The notes under the pieces: generated by a model
Seen by the model: the letters and a program-made list of their open reading frames with translations, nothing else
What the model was told of the DNA's origin: nothing
The model's database searches: none
Shown here: positions 44,742-55,044 of the stretch, piece after piece
How the letters are laid out: each line of letters opens with the position of its first letter
Numbering within the stretch: the first letter of the stretch is position 1
From: Streptosporangium album
GTDB lineage: Bacteria; Actinomycetota; Actinomycetes; Streptosporangiales; Streptosporangiaceae
Assembly (NCBI RefSeq): GCF_014203795.1
Contig: NZ_JACHJU010000001.1
Span: forward strand, 2,542,001 to 2,606,000
DNA: 64,000 nt
Direction of reading: 5' to 3'
Translations under genes and position numbers: made by a program

Positions 44742-46491
44742 GGGCTTGTTCGTGAATAACTGTCAGAGTTGATCTGCGGGGCAGTCATCGGCGGACGTAA
44801 TACGATCTTGCAGTTGCTCGAGCGTACGTGCGGGCGATCCGGGGATCGGCGTGACGGAGATTTTGTGCAGGTCGAGGATCCGGTGGCCATCTTGGAACTG
44901 GTTGGACAGGTTGGTGCGGGTGACGCCCAGCAGGCGGGCTAGGAGGGTGCTGGTCGCGGCCTTGCGGCGACGGAGTAAAGCGGTCAGGAGCCGGTGGAAG
45001 TGATCTAGGCTGCTGGTCTGCGGATGGAGGTAGCGGCGCGGGCGGTGGAAACGGCGTTGAAAGGCCGCCTCTGCCAGCGCGTCCCAGTAGGGCTCCGAGA
45101 TCTGCACCAGGCGAGCGAAGTCCGAGCGCGGCATGCCGGTCAGGGCCGGATCGGTGAGCATCCAGGTCACGTCCGGATCGATCGGTTGGTTGGTCTCGGC
45201 TTCTTCGGAAAGTCTGGGAGGGGTGGGGGCCAGGGTGTAGTTCCAGTCCATCGGGTGTGATCGGCAGGGCATGGAACTCGGCGGGCGTGACGGCGGTGCC
45301 CAGTGGGTAGTTGCCGGTGTCCAGTTCGGCGCTGACTCTCAGTCCGGCCTCTGTTGTCGTCGCGGCGATCGTCTCGATGACGACCTGGTAGCTGGTCAGC
45401 GGGCGGCCACGCCAGTTGGCGGTGATGTGGCAGAACATCCGGTGCTCGATCTTGTTCCACTTCGAAGTGCCGGGAGGAAAGTGGCAGACCGTGATCTCAA
45501 GGCCGCTCTCGCGGGCGAAGTCGTGTAGTTGCTTCTTCCATGTCCAGTAGCGGGGGTTGTTGGAGCCACCGGCGTCCGCGGTGATCAACAGCCGGGTGGC
45601 GTGCGGGTGGTCGAGACAACCGCGGCGTCGCCACCAGCGGCGGACGGACTCCACCGCGAACTCGGCGGTGTCGTGATCGGTTCCGACGTTGACCCAGCCG
45701 CTGTTGGTGGCGAGGTCGTAGATTCCGTAGGGGATGGCCACTGGCTGGTCGCTGGTGACGAGGGTGTGGCTGTCCACCTTGATCGGGTTCTTTCCCGGTT
45801 GCCAGGTACGTCCAGGCCGGTCGCGGTTGCCGAGCCACTCTTTGGCTTTGGTGTCGATGCTGATCACCGGCTGGTCGTCGTCGAGGAAGGCGGCGGCGGT
45901 GGCGTTGAGATGGGCAAACTGGGCGTCGCGATCCGGATGCCGGGTGCCTTCGGTGGTCTTGGCCGTGCCCTGCAGGCTGTAGCCCAGGCCGTGCAGCAGG
46001 TGGCCGACGGTTGTGGCACCGATCGGATGCTTCTGCGCGGAAAGGGCATGGGCCAGGCTGCGCAGCGACAGCGTGGTCCAGCGCAGTGGGGAGACGGGGT
46101 CGCCGCGAGTGTGCGGCTCGATCAGTGACTCAAGGGCCGGTAGCAGGCCGGGGTCGGTGACTGTCAGCGGTTTGCGCCCGGCGCCCGAGGCCCGGATGCG
46201 GCGGGTCGGCGCGGGGTGCGTCTCCAGCTCGATGATGCCACGCGCGATGGTGGCGGTACTGATGCCGGAGGCTGCGGCCACCAGGGCAATCCCGCCATGG
46301 CCGAGCACGGCGGCCTCGCTGGCCAGGTAGAGGCGACGGCACCGCTCGTCAAGGTGCGGCAGGATCTGCTCGAACTTGGCCCGCAGCTCGGCTGCGGGTA
46401 CATCTTCCTTCGAAGAGGCGGTCATGCTCCAGCGTCTCACCGTCGACCCGGTCCCGCAGATCAACTCTGACAGTTATTCACGAACAAGCCC
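44742..46491 (-). mobile_element. ISAzo13-family element, copy 2 (11-bp deletion)
   Basis: Same ends and site as copy 1, but 1750 bp long: 11 bp present in copy 1 near 40017-40028 are absent at about 45248. Confidence 0.88.
44763..46425 (-). pseudogene. ISAzo13 transposase copy 2, frameshifted
   Basis: The sequence matches copy 1 up to HALPITPDG, then the 11-bp deletion changes the frame to LELHPGPHPSQTF and a different C-terminus. The DDE core precedes the shift, but the last 150 or so residues are lost. Confidence 0.85.
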
Positions 46492-46924
46492 CCAGCGTCC
46501 CGGAATACATCCGGGCCACTCCCGGAGAATTCGGGCCGTCCTTGGGGAAGCCGACATCGTCGATGACGACCGCCTGCGGACCGATCCGTTCCAGCGCCCA
46601 ATGTGTGAGGTTTTCCCGGACCGGTTCGTAGTCCCAGGTCGAGTCGGCCATGAATTGCTGTAACCGCTGGGTGTCAACTCCCAGACGCTCCGCCATCGGA
46701 TCCATCGACTTGCGCCGCCCGTCCAGCATCAGCCCCCGCAGATACAACTCGCCGGTGGCGAGTTGATCACGGCGACGAAGCACCCTCCGCAGCATCTGAT
46801 CTGCAAACTTCTCAAGCCGCGGGCGCACCGGCGCCATCTCGTCAGGTGTCACGACAACATGATCCCGAAGTGACTTCTCAAAATGATCACGCTAGGTGAT
46901 CGACAATCTAACGAAGTACTACTA

Positions 46925-48160
46925 GTGCTGGGTTCCTCAAAGGGTGTTGAGCTGAGCGGTGGCCAGCCATCCTGATCAGGGGCATCGTGGATGACAGGGA
47001 GGTGGTGTCATCATGCCGAAACTGCTGCACGCTCGAGCGCCGCGAGACGGCGAGGAGGAACGCCAGATCCGTAAACTCGCCGGTGCCCGGCACGCCCCGG
47101 CCGACTGGATCCAGCGCGCCCAGATCGTCGTGTTGAGCTGGGAGGAGATGCGCGGCCCGGCCATCGCCGCGATGCTGGGCTGTCATCCGGAGACCGTGCG
47201 CCGCCGGTTGCGCCGCTTCAACGCCGAAGGCATCGACGGGCTTGGTGACCGGCCCGGGCCCGGTCGCAGACCGCGGATCACCCAAGCCGAACGATCGCGG
47301 CTCATCGCGCTGGTCAAGACGATACCGCCCGGGCGGCTGCGCTGGGAGCCCTGGGGTGAGCTGGAGGCCGACGACGAGGATGGGCCGGCGGTGTGGACCC
47401 TGGATGCCCTCACCGCCGCCGCCCGTGAGCAGGGCATCGACATTCACCGTTCCCAGGTGCGCCGGATCCTTCTGAAAGAGGGGGTGAGATGGCGCCGCAC
47501 CCGGTCCTGGACCACCAGCAAGGACCCGGACTTCGCCGCAAAAGAACGCAGGTCGTCGGCCTGTACACCGACCCGCCGGACGGCGCGGTCGTCGTCTGCG
47601 CCGACGAGCTGGGGCCGGTGACCCCGCGTACCTTCGGCCCCGCGCCCGCCTGGTCCGCCGACGGCCACCGGATCAAAGCGCCGCTGGAATACTTCCGCGG
47701 CCCCGACAAGACCTGGGTGTACGGTGCGCTGCGCGTCGCCGACGGCGCCGCGGTCACCATGACCGCCGCCTCCCGCAACAGCGACTGCTACCAGCGGTTC
47801 CTGCAACGGGTCGAGGACGCCAACCCCGGCCACGGTGACATCTGGGTGATCGCCGACAACCTGTCCAGTCACAACAGCCTCGCCACCCGCACATGGCCGG
47901 CCGACCATCCCCGCATCCAGCACGCGTTCATCCCCGTCGGCGCCTGCTGGCTCAATCTGCAGGAGGCGTGGTGGCGGATCTTCCGCCACCATGCCCTGGC
48001 CGGAGTGTCCTTCGCTGATAGCAAGGACATCGACCACGCCACCCGCATCGCCACCGCCCAGCTCAACCAGCGGGCCAAACCCTGGGTCTGGGGACGGCCA
48101 CCACCGGCCCCCAGACACCTACGCCGCCAGTTCGTCTACAGCCTTTGAGGAACGGAGCAC
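46925..48160 (+). mobile_element. IS630-family element type c, copy 1
   Basis: Ends TGCTGGGTTCCTCAAAGG and CCTTTGAGGAACGGAGCA match in inverted orientation at 16 of 18 positions. TA lies on each side, embedded in CTAG. It sits at the centre of a 4.6-kb inverted repeat made of A2-B2 and B3-A3. Confidence 0.88.
47013..48148 (+). CDS. IS630-family transposase type c copy 1, two frames
   Basis: The first frame (47013-47621) carries the helix-turn-helix half (MPKLLHARAPRDGEEERQIR, HPETVRRRLRRFNAEGIDGL). The DDE half lies in the -1 frame to 48148: VVGLYTDPPDGAVVVCADEL, IWVIADNLSSHNSLATRTWP and a Gln in ACWLNLQEAWWRIF followed by Glu. The overlap contains GCAAAAGAACGC near 47538, where an A-AAA-G slip gives the right -1 shift. 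Both type c copies keep this arrangement, so programmed frameshifting is likely rather than decay. Confidence 0.8.
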
Positions 48161-48593
48161 TAGTAGTACTTCGTTAGATTGTCGATCACCTAGCGTGATC
48201 ATTTTGAGAAGTCACTTCGGGATCATGTTGTCGTGACACCTGACGAGATGGCGCCGGTGCGCCCGCGGCTTGAGAAGTTTGCAGATCAGATGCTGCGGAG
48301 GGTGCTTCGTCGCCGTGATCAACTCGCCACCGGCGAGTTGTATCTGCGGGGGCTGATGCTGGACGGGCGGCGCAAGTCGATGGATCCGATGGCGGAGCGT
48401 CTGGGAGTTGACACCCAGCGGTTACAGCAATTCATGGCCGACTCGACCTGGGACTACGAACCGGTCCGGGAAAACCTCACACATTGGGCGCTGGAACGGA
48501 TCGGTCCGCAGGCGGTCGTCATCGACGATGTCGGCTTCCCCAAGGACGGCCCGAATTCTCCGGGAGTGGCCCGGATGTATTCCGGGACGCTGG

Positions 48594-50354
48594 GGGCTTG
48601 TTCGTGAATAACTGTCAGAGTTGATCTGCGGGACCGGGTCGACGGTGAGACGCTGGAGCATGACCGCCTCTTCGAAGGAAGATGTACCCGCAGCCGAGCT
48701 GCGGGCCAAGTTCGAGCAGATCCTGCCGCACCTTGACGAGCGGTGCCGTCGCCTCTACCTGGCCAGCGAGGCCGCCGTGCTCGGCCATGGCGGGATTGCC
48801 CTGGTGGCCGCAGCCTCCGGCATCAGTACCGCCACCATCGCGCGTGGCATCATCGAGCTGGAGACGCACCCCGCGCCGACCCGCCGCATCCGGGCCTCGG
48901 GCGCCGGGCGCAAACCGCTGACAGTCACCGACCCCGGCCTGCTACCGGCCCTTGAGTCACTGATCGAGCCGCACACTCGCGGCGACCCCGTCTCCCCACT
49001 GCGCTGGACCACGCTGTCGCTGCGCAGCCTGGCCCATGCCCTTTCCGCGCAGAAGCATCCGATCGGTGCCACAACCGTCGGCCACCTGCTGCACGGCCTG
49101 GGCTACAGCCTGCAGGGCACGGCCAAGACCACCGAAGGCACCCGGCATCCGGATCGCGACGCCCAGTTTGCCCATCTCAACGCCACCGCCGCCGCCTTCC
49201 TCGACGACGACCAGCCGGTGATCAGCATCGACACCAAAGCCAAAGAGTGGCTCGGCAACCGCGACCGGCCTGGACGTACCTGGCAACCGGGAAAGAACCC
49301 GATCAAGGTGGACAGCCACACCCTCGTCACCAGCGACCAGCCAGTGGCCATCCCCTACGGAATCTACGACCTCGCCACCAACAGCGGCTGGGTCAACGTC
49401 GGAACCGATCACGACACCGCCGAGTTCGCGGTGGAGTCCGTCCGCCGCTGGTGGCGACGCCGCGGTTGTCTCGACCACCCGCACGCCACCCGGCTGTTGA
49501 TCACCGCGGACGCCGGTGGCTCCAACAACCCCCGCTACTGGACATGGAAGAAGCAACTACACGACTTCGCCCGCGAGAGCGGCCTTGAGATCACGGTCTG
49601 CCACTTTCCTCCCGGCACTTCGAAGTGGAACAAGATCGAGCACCGGATGTTCTGCCACATCACCGCCAACTGGCGTGGCCGCCCGCTGACCAGCTACCAG
49701 GTCGTCATCGAGACGATCGCCGCGACGACAACAGAGGCCGGACTGAGAGTCAGCGCCGAACTGGACACCGGCAACTACCCACTGGGCACCGCCGTCACGC
49801 CCGCCGAGTTCCATGCCCTGCCGATCACACCCGATGCATTCCACGGCGACTGGAACTACACCCTGGCCCCCACCCCTCCCAGACTTTCCGAAGAAGCCGA
49901 GACCAACCAACCGATCGATCCGGACGTGACCTGGATGCTCACCGATCCGGCCCTGACCGGCATGCCGCGCTCGGACTTCGCCCGCCTGGTGCAGATCTCG
50001 GAGCCCTACTGGGACGCGCTGGCAGAGGCGGCCTTTCAACGCCGTTTCCACCGCCCGCGCCGCTACCTCCATCCGCAGACCAGCAGCCTAGATCACTTCC
50101 ACCGGCTCCTGACCGCTTTACTCCGTCGCCGCAAGGCCGCGACCAGCACCCTCCTAGCCCGCCTGCTGGGCGTCACCCGCACCAACCTGTCCAACCAGTT
50201 CCAAGATGGCCACCGGATCCTCGACCTGCACAAAATCTCCGTCACGCCGATCCCCGGATCGCCCGCACGTACGCTCGAGCAACTGCAAGATCGTATTACG
50301 TCCGCCGATGACTGCCCCGCAGATCAACTCTGACAGTTATTCACGAACAAGCCC
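48594..50354 (+). mobile_element. ISAzo13-family element, copy 3
   Basis: Same 39-bp ends, 1761 bp, TGG on both sides (48591-48593 and 50355-50357). Confidence 0.88.
48660..50333 (+). CDS. ISAzo13-family transposase, copy 3
   Basis: The 557-residue protein equals copy 1 over the whole DDE core (PVISIDTKAKEWLGNRDRPG, RLLITADAGGSNNPRYWTWK, GTSKWNKIEHRMF). The frame is intact, so copies 1 and 3 could both supply enzyme. Confidence 0.88.
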   Translation: MTASSKEDVPAAELRAKFEQILPHLDERCRRLYLASEAAVLGHGGIALVAAASGISTATIARGIIELETHPAPTRRIRASGAGRKPLTVTDPGLLPALESLIEPHTRGDPVSPLRWTTLSLRSLAHALSAQKHPIGATTVGHLLHGLGYSLQGTAKTTEGTRHPDRDAQFAHLNATAAAFLDDDQPVISIDTKAKEWLGNRDRPGRTWQPGKNPIKVDSHTLVTSDQPVAIPYGIYDLATNSGWVNVGTDHDTAEFAVESVRRWWRRRGCLDHPHATRLLITADAGGSNNPRYWTWKKQLHDFARESGLEITVCHFPPGTSKWNKIEHRMFCHITANWRGRPLTSYQVVIETIAATTTEAGLRVSAELDTGNYPLGTAVTPAEFHALPITPDAFHGDWNYTLAPTPPRLSEEAETNQPIDPDVTWMLTDPALTGMPRSDFARLVQISEPYWDALAEAAFQRRFHRPRRYLHPQTSSLDHFHRLLTALLRRRKAATSTLLARLLGVTRTNLSNQFQDGHRILDLHKISVTPIPGSPARTLEQLQDRITSADDCPADQL

Positions 50355-51382
50355 TGGGCAAGACCGGAAACTGCCAGATCGGCGTCAGCGCACATCTGGT
50401 CACCGATCATGCCTCGTCCGCGGTCAATTGGCGGCTGTTCATCCCCGAGTCGTGGGACCCGGCCAAGATCGAGGATCCGGTTCAGGCGGAAACGGTCCAC
50501 AAGCGCCGCGACCGGTGCAAGATCCCTCAGGACGTCGGTCACCAGGAGAAGTGGCGACTGGCGTTAAACATGATCGACCAGATGTACGACGAGTGGGGAG
50601 TCGGCACCGATCTTCCGGTGGTCTTTGACTCCGGTTATGGCGATTGCACCGCTTTCCGGCTGGGACTGGAGGACCGCGGCCTGTCTTACGTGGCGGCCGT
50701 CTCCGATGATCTGTCGGCCTACCCCGGAGATGCGGTGCCTGAACTGCCGGAGTACAGCGGCAAGGGGCGCCCGCCGAGACCACGCTATCCAGGCAAGCCA
50801 TCGAATCTGCGCAATCTCGCATTGGCGGCAGGGCGGGCGAATCTGCGGCGGGTGACCTGGCGGCAAGGCACAAGGAAGACCAGCGGTAATCCGGGCGCGA
50901 AAATGCGATCACGCTTCATGGCTCTACCGGTTCTCTTGGCCAACAAAGACATCCCCCGCAACCCCGACGGCAGCCTGCCTGCGCGTTTGCTGCTGGTGGA
51001 ATGGCCGGCAGGCGAATCCGAACCCACCGATTACTGGATCACCAATCTCCCCGCCGAGACTCCGCTGCGCGAACTCGTCCGGCTCGCCAAGATCCGCTGG
51101 CGGATCGAGCATGACTACCGGGAGCTCAATACCGGTCTTGGCCTCAAGCATTTTGAGGGGCGGAGCTTCTTCGGCTGGCACCGCCACGTCACCCTGGCCG
51201 CATTAGCGCAGGTATTCTGTACCGAACTACGGCTAGACCCAAAAGTCCCTGCGCCGGCCTGACCTTGTATGAGGTTCTCGGCGAACTCCAGGCTTTACTC
51301 GCCACCTGGACCGGCGCTTGCCACGTATGCCATCAAATGTACGCGCCCCATAACACTTCGTAACTTAACGAAGTACTACTAG

Positions 51383-52796
51383 TAGGGCTTGGTTACCTCG
51401 GGTAGGGGACGGTATGTCACCTGTTTGGGGGTGAGGGAAGATGACTCCTCAAGAACTCGAGGCCGTGCGGGCGCGGCTGGAGACGTTTGCCGCTGAGGTG
51501 TTCTCCGGTTTTGCCCGTGCTGATCAGCGGCGGTGGGGTGAGCGGTATGTGCGCGGCCTGCTGACCGATGGAGCGCGTAAATCGATGGAGCCGATGGCGG
51601 CCCGGCTGGGCGTGGACCGCCAAGGGCTGCAGCAGTTCTGCACCGATGCCCCCTGGTCGCATCAGCTGGTTTTGGCCGAGCTGGCCTGGCGGATGGACGC
51701 GGCGATCAACCCGGCCGCCTGGGTGGTCGATGATGTGTCCTTTGTCAAGGACGGCCAGGAGTCGCCGGGCGTGGCCGCGCAGTATTGCGGGGCGCTGGGC
51801 AAAACCGCGAACTGCCAGGTCGCGCCGAGCGTGCATCTGGTCACCGACGCCGCCTCCTGCCCGGTGAACTGGCGGCTGTTCGTGCCCGAGCAGTGGGATC
51901 CGGCCTCACCGCGCACGGAGGATCCGGCCGCGGTGACGGCACGCCGGCAGCGCTGCCGGATCCCCGCCGACGTCGGTCATGTGCCCAAGTGGCAGCTGGC
52001 TCTGGACATGATCGACGAGCTGGAGAGTTGGGGGCTGGATCCGCCGCTGGTGGTCGCCGATGAGGGCTACGGTCAAGACGGGGCCTTTCGCCTGGGCCTG
52101 ACCGAGCGCGATATTCCCTACGTGGTGGGGGTGCGTTCCGATACCGCGCTGCTGGAGGCCGAGGCCTGCCGCAGCGTCGCGCCGTATGCGGGGACCGGGC
52201 GGCGGCCGGTGCCCCGCTACCGGCAGCGGCGCATCAGCGCCCGGCAGTTGGTGCTGGAGGGCGGGCGGCGCGCGCTGCACACAGTGCGGTGGCGGATGGG
52301 GTCCAAGGGGCCGTTGCGCTCGCGCTTTGCCGCGCTGCGGGTACGGCCGGCGGGCGTGCGGATCCGCCGCGCGTATGCGGGCGGGGAGTTGCCGGTGTGC
52401 TGGCTGCTGGCCGAATGGCCGCCCGGTGAGCCGGAGCCGGTCAAGTACTGGTTGTCCACGCTGGAGGCCGATGTTCCATTGCGGCGTCTGGTGGGTCTGG
52501 CGAAGATCCGCTGGCGCATCGAGCACGACTACCGTGAGCTGAAGACCGGCCTGGGCCTGGACCACTTCGAGGGTCGCACGTGGAGCGGTTGGCATCATCA
52601 CGTCACCCTGGTCTCGGTCGCTCACGCGTTCTGCACCCTTGAAAGGCTCAACCCAAAAGCGCCGGCTGCGGCTTGAGCACCTACCGGGTCATCGCCGAGT
52701 TGCAGCTGCTTCTGGCCTGCTGGGCCGGTATCTGCCCCACCTGCCGCCGCGCGTTACCCAGACATGCCCAGCCCGTCCCCACCTAACCAAGCCCTA
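51383..52796 (+). mobile_element. IS701-family element type A, copy 3 (mosaic)
   Basis: Same ends and CTAG boundaries as the other A copies. Its 5' third shares variants with copy 2, while the 3' two thirds match copies 1 and 4. Confidence 0.9.
51441..52676 (+). CDS. IS701-family transposase, type A copy 3
   Basis: The 411-residue protein is intact. It reads PWSHQLVL and INPAAWVV like copy 2, then SVAPYAGTGRRPVPRYRQRR like copies 1 and 4. WDPASPRTEDPAAVTARRQR combines variants. The pattern indicates recombination or gene conversion between A copies. Confidence 0.9.
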   Translation: MTPQELEAVRARLETFAAEVFSGFARADQRRWGERYVRGLLTDGARKSMEPMAARLGVDRQGLQQFCTDAPWSHQLVLAELAWRMDAAINPAAWVVDDVSFVKDGQESPGVAAQYCGALGKTANCQVAPSVHLVTDAASCPVNWRLFVPEQWDPASPRTEDPAAVTARRQRCRIPADVGHVPKWQLALDMIDELESWGLDPPLVVADEGYGQDGAFRLGLTERDIPYVVGVRSDTALLEAEACRSVAPYAGTGRRPVPRYRQRRISARQLVLEGGRRALHTVRWRMGSKGPLRSRFAALRVRPAGVRIRRAYAGGELPVCWLLAEWPPGEPEPVKYWLSTLEADVPLRRLVGLAKIRWRIEHDYRELKTGLGLDHFEGRTWSGWHHHVTLVSVAHAFCTLERLNPKAPAAA

Positions 52797-52799
52797 CTA

Positions 52800-54035
52800 G
52801 TGCTCCGTTCCTCAAAGGCTGTAGACGAACTGGCGGCGTAGGTGTCTGGGGGCCGGTGGTGGCCGTCCCCAGACCCAGGGTTTGGCCCGCTGGTTGAGCT
52901 GGGCGGTGGCGATGCGGGTGGCGTGGTCGATGTCCTTGCTATCAGCGAAGGACACTCCGGCCAGGGCATGGTGGCGGAAGATCCGCCACCACGCCTCCTG
53001 CAGATTGAGCCAGCAGGCGCCGACCGGGATGAACGCGTGCTGGATGCGGGGATGGTCGGCCGGCCATGTGCGGGTGGCGAGGCTGTTGTGACCGGACAGG
53101 TTGTCGGCGATCACCCAGATGTCACCGTGGCCGGGGTTGGCGTCCTCGAGTCGTTGCAGGAACCGCTGGTAGCAGTCGCTGTTGCGGGAGGCGGCGGTCA
53201 TGGTGACCGCGGCGCCGTCGGCGACGCGCAGCGCACCGTACACCCAGGTCTTGTCGGGGCCGCGGAAGTATTCCAGCGGCGCTTTGATCCGGTGGCCGTC
53301 GGCGGACCAGGCGGGCGCGGGGCCGAAGGTACGCGGGGTCACCGGCCCCAGCTCGTCGGCGCAGACGACGACCGCGCCGTCCGGCGGGTCGGTGTACAGG
53401 CCGACGACCTGCGTTCTTTTGCGGCGAAGTCCGGGTCCTTGCTGGTGGTCCAGGACCGGGTGCGGCGCCATCTCACCCCCTCTTTCAGAAGGATCCGGCG
53501 CACCTGGGAACGGTGAATGTCGATGCCCTGCTCACGGGCGGCGGCGGTGAGGGCATCCAGGGTCCACACCGCCGGCCCATCCTCGTCGTCGGCCTCCAGC
53601 TCACCCCAGGGCTCCCAGCGCAGCCGCCCGGGCGGTGTCGTCTTGACCAGCGCGATGAGCCGCGATCGTTCGGCTTGGGTGATCCGCGGTCTGCGACCGG
53701 GCCCGGGCCGGTCACCGAGCCCGTCGATGCCTTCGGCGTTGAAGCGGCGCAACCGGCGGCGCACGGTCTCCGGATGACAGCCCAGCATCGCGGCGATGGC
53801 CGGGCCGCGCATCTCCTCCCAGCTCAACACGACGATCTGGGCGCGCTGGATCCAGTCGGCCGGGGCGTGCCGGGCACCGGCGAGTTTACGGATCTGGCGT
53901 TCCTCCTCGCCGTCTCGCGGCGCTCGAGCGTGCAGCAGTTTCGGCATGATGACACCACCTCCCTGTCATCCACGATGCCCCTGATCAGGATGGCTGGCCA
54001 CCGCTCAGCTCAACACCCTTTGAGGAACCCAGCAC
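52800..54035 (-). mobile_element. IS630-family element type c, copy 2
   Basis: An inverted copy of the type c element with the same ends and TA/CTAG junctions. It differs from copy 1 by scattered single bases. Confidence 0.88.
52812..53947 (-). CDS. IS630-family transposase type c copy 2, two frames
   Basis: The frames 53947-53339 and 53471-52812 have the same order and the same A-AAA-G overlap as copy 1. A few residues differ (KTTPPG for KTIPPG, QRLEDA for QRVEDA, NLSGHN for NLSSHN), none in the frameshift window. Confidence 0.8.
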
Positions 54036-54038
54036 TAG

Positions 54039-55040
54039 ACGATTGAGTCCAAGGGATCGCCTGCGAAAATAGGGCGAGGGCGTTCAAGATCCGTTTGTGA
54101 CGACAGAACTGAACACCCTCGCAACCGCACTCTATGTCAAGATCGACGACGCGGTGAAGGCATCGCCGGACCTGCTGCCATGGCGGCCGAAAACGGGGAT
54201 CGCACCCGCCCTCAGCGACGCCGAACTCGTGACACTGGCGGTGATGTCGGCTCTGCTGGGCTTCACCTCCGAGCGGCGCTGGGTGCGCTATGCCCACACC
54301 GAACTGAGGGACATGTTTCCTTACCTGCCCGGGCAGTCCGGGTACGGAAAGCGGCTACGCAAAGCGTCCGGCCTGGTCCTGCACATGATCAGGATGCTGG
54401 CCGCCGACACCTCGCTGTGGAGCGACGACGTGTGGCTGGTCGACTCCACGCCGGTGGAGTGCGGCCGATCCCGGGAGACGGCCAAGCGCAGCGATCTGGC
54501 CGGGTGGGCGCAGTACGGCTACTGCGCGTCCCACTCGCGGTACTTCTGGGGATTGCGGCTGCACCTGTTGTGCACCCTGGGCGGGCTGCCGATGGCGTTC
54601 GCGCTCACCGGCGCCAAGGCCGACGAGCGCGAGACCCTGCTCGGGATGCTGGATTCGGCACCCGAGATGGTGGCCGCCCGTCCCGGTCAGACGATCATCG
54701 CGGACAAGAACTACTACGGCCGCGCCTTCGAGCAGGCCCTCACCGAGCGTGACCTGAGGCTGCTGCGCCCAGCCCGCAAGGGTGAGCCCGAGCGGGCCGG
54801 AGCACGCTTGTTCAAGCCGTTGCGGCAGACCATCGAGTCGATCAACCAGACCTTCAAGGGCCAGCTCGACCTGGAACGACACGGTGCCCGTACTCCTGCT
54901 GGCGTCATCATCCGCGTACTGACACGGATCCTGGCACTGACCGCCGCAATCTGGCACAACGACAAGACTGGACAACCGATCAAGCGATCCCTGATCGCCT
55001 ACGACCACTAACTGTGACCGAAGCCCTTGGACTCAATCAT
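54039..55040 (+). mobile_element. IS982-family element
   Basis: Near-identical inverted ends (ACGATTGAGTCCAAGGG and the complement of ATGATTGAGTCCAAGGG) bound about 1.0 kb, with CTAG on both sides. A CTAG duplication is therefore possible but cannot be separated from the neighbouring elements' own CTAG. Confidence 0.8.
54097..55011 (+). CDS. IS982-family transposase
   Basis: The 304-residue protein reads MTTELNTLATALYVKIDDAV at the start. The DDE core follows: SDDVWLVDSTPVECGRSRET (first Asp), GQTIIADKNYYGRAFEQALT (second Asp) and ETIESINQTFKGQLDLERHG-type Glu region. Start GTG; length is normal and the frame intact. Confidence 0.85.
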   Translation: MTTELNTLATALYVKIDDAVKASPDLLPWRPKTGIAPALSDAELVTLAVMSALLGFTSERRWVRYAHTELRDMFPYLPGQSGYGKRLRKASGLVLHMIRMLAADTSLWSDDVWLVDSTPVECGRSRETAKRSDLAGWAQYGYCASHSRYFWGLRLHLLCTLGGLPMAFALTGAKADERETLLGMLDSAPEMVAARPGQTIIADKNYYGRAFEQALTERDLRLLRPARKGEPERAGARLFKPLRQTIESINQTFKGQLDLERHGARTPAGVIIRVLTRILALTAAIWHNDKTGQPIKRSLIAYDH

Positions 55041-55044
55041 CTAG

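Larger units (their letters stand above)
43834..46852 (-). pseudogene. IS701 transposase type B copy 2, interrupted
   Basis: The N-terminal part (46852-46478) and C-terminal part (from about 44738 to 43834) match copy 1. The C-terminal part shares with copy 3 a Val in ALAQVFCTELRLD where copy 1 has Ala. It is separated by ISAzo13 copy 2 and is inactive. Confidence 0.85.
43718..46921 (-). mobile_element. IS701-family element type B, copy 2, carrying ISAzo13
   Basis: An inverted copy of the type B element with 13-bp ends and CTAG outside. ISAzo13 copy 2 lies at the same internal site. Host IS and guest point the same way. Confidence 0.88.
48233..51262 (+). pseudogene. IS701 transposase type B copy 3, interrupted
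   Basis: N-terminal part 48233-48607 and C-terminal part from about 50355 to 51262 match copies 1 and 2. ISAzo13 copy 3 separates them. Confidence 0.85.
48164..51378 (+). mobile_element. IS701-family element type B, copy 3, carrying ISAzo13
   Basis: Same 13-bp ends, CTAG outside, and ISAzo13 copy 3 at the common internal site with host and guest in the same orientation as in copy 2. Confidence 0.88.
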
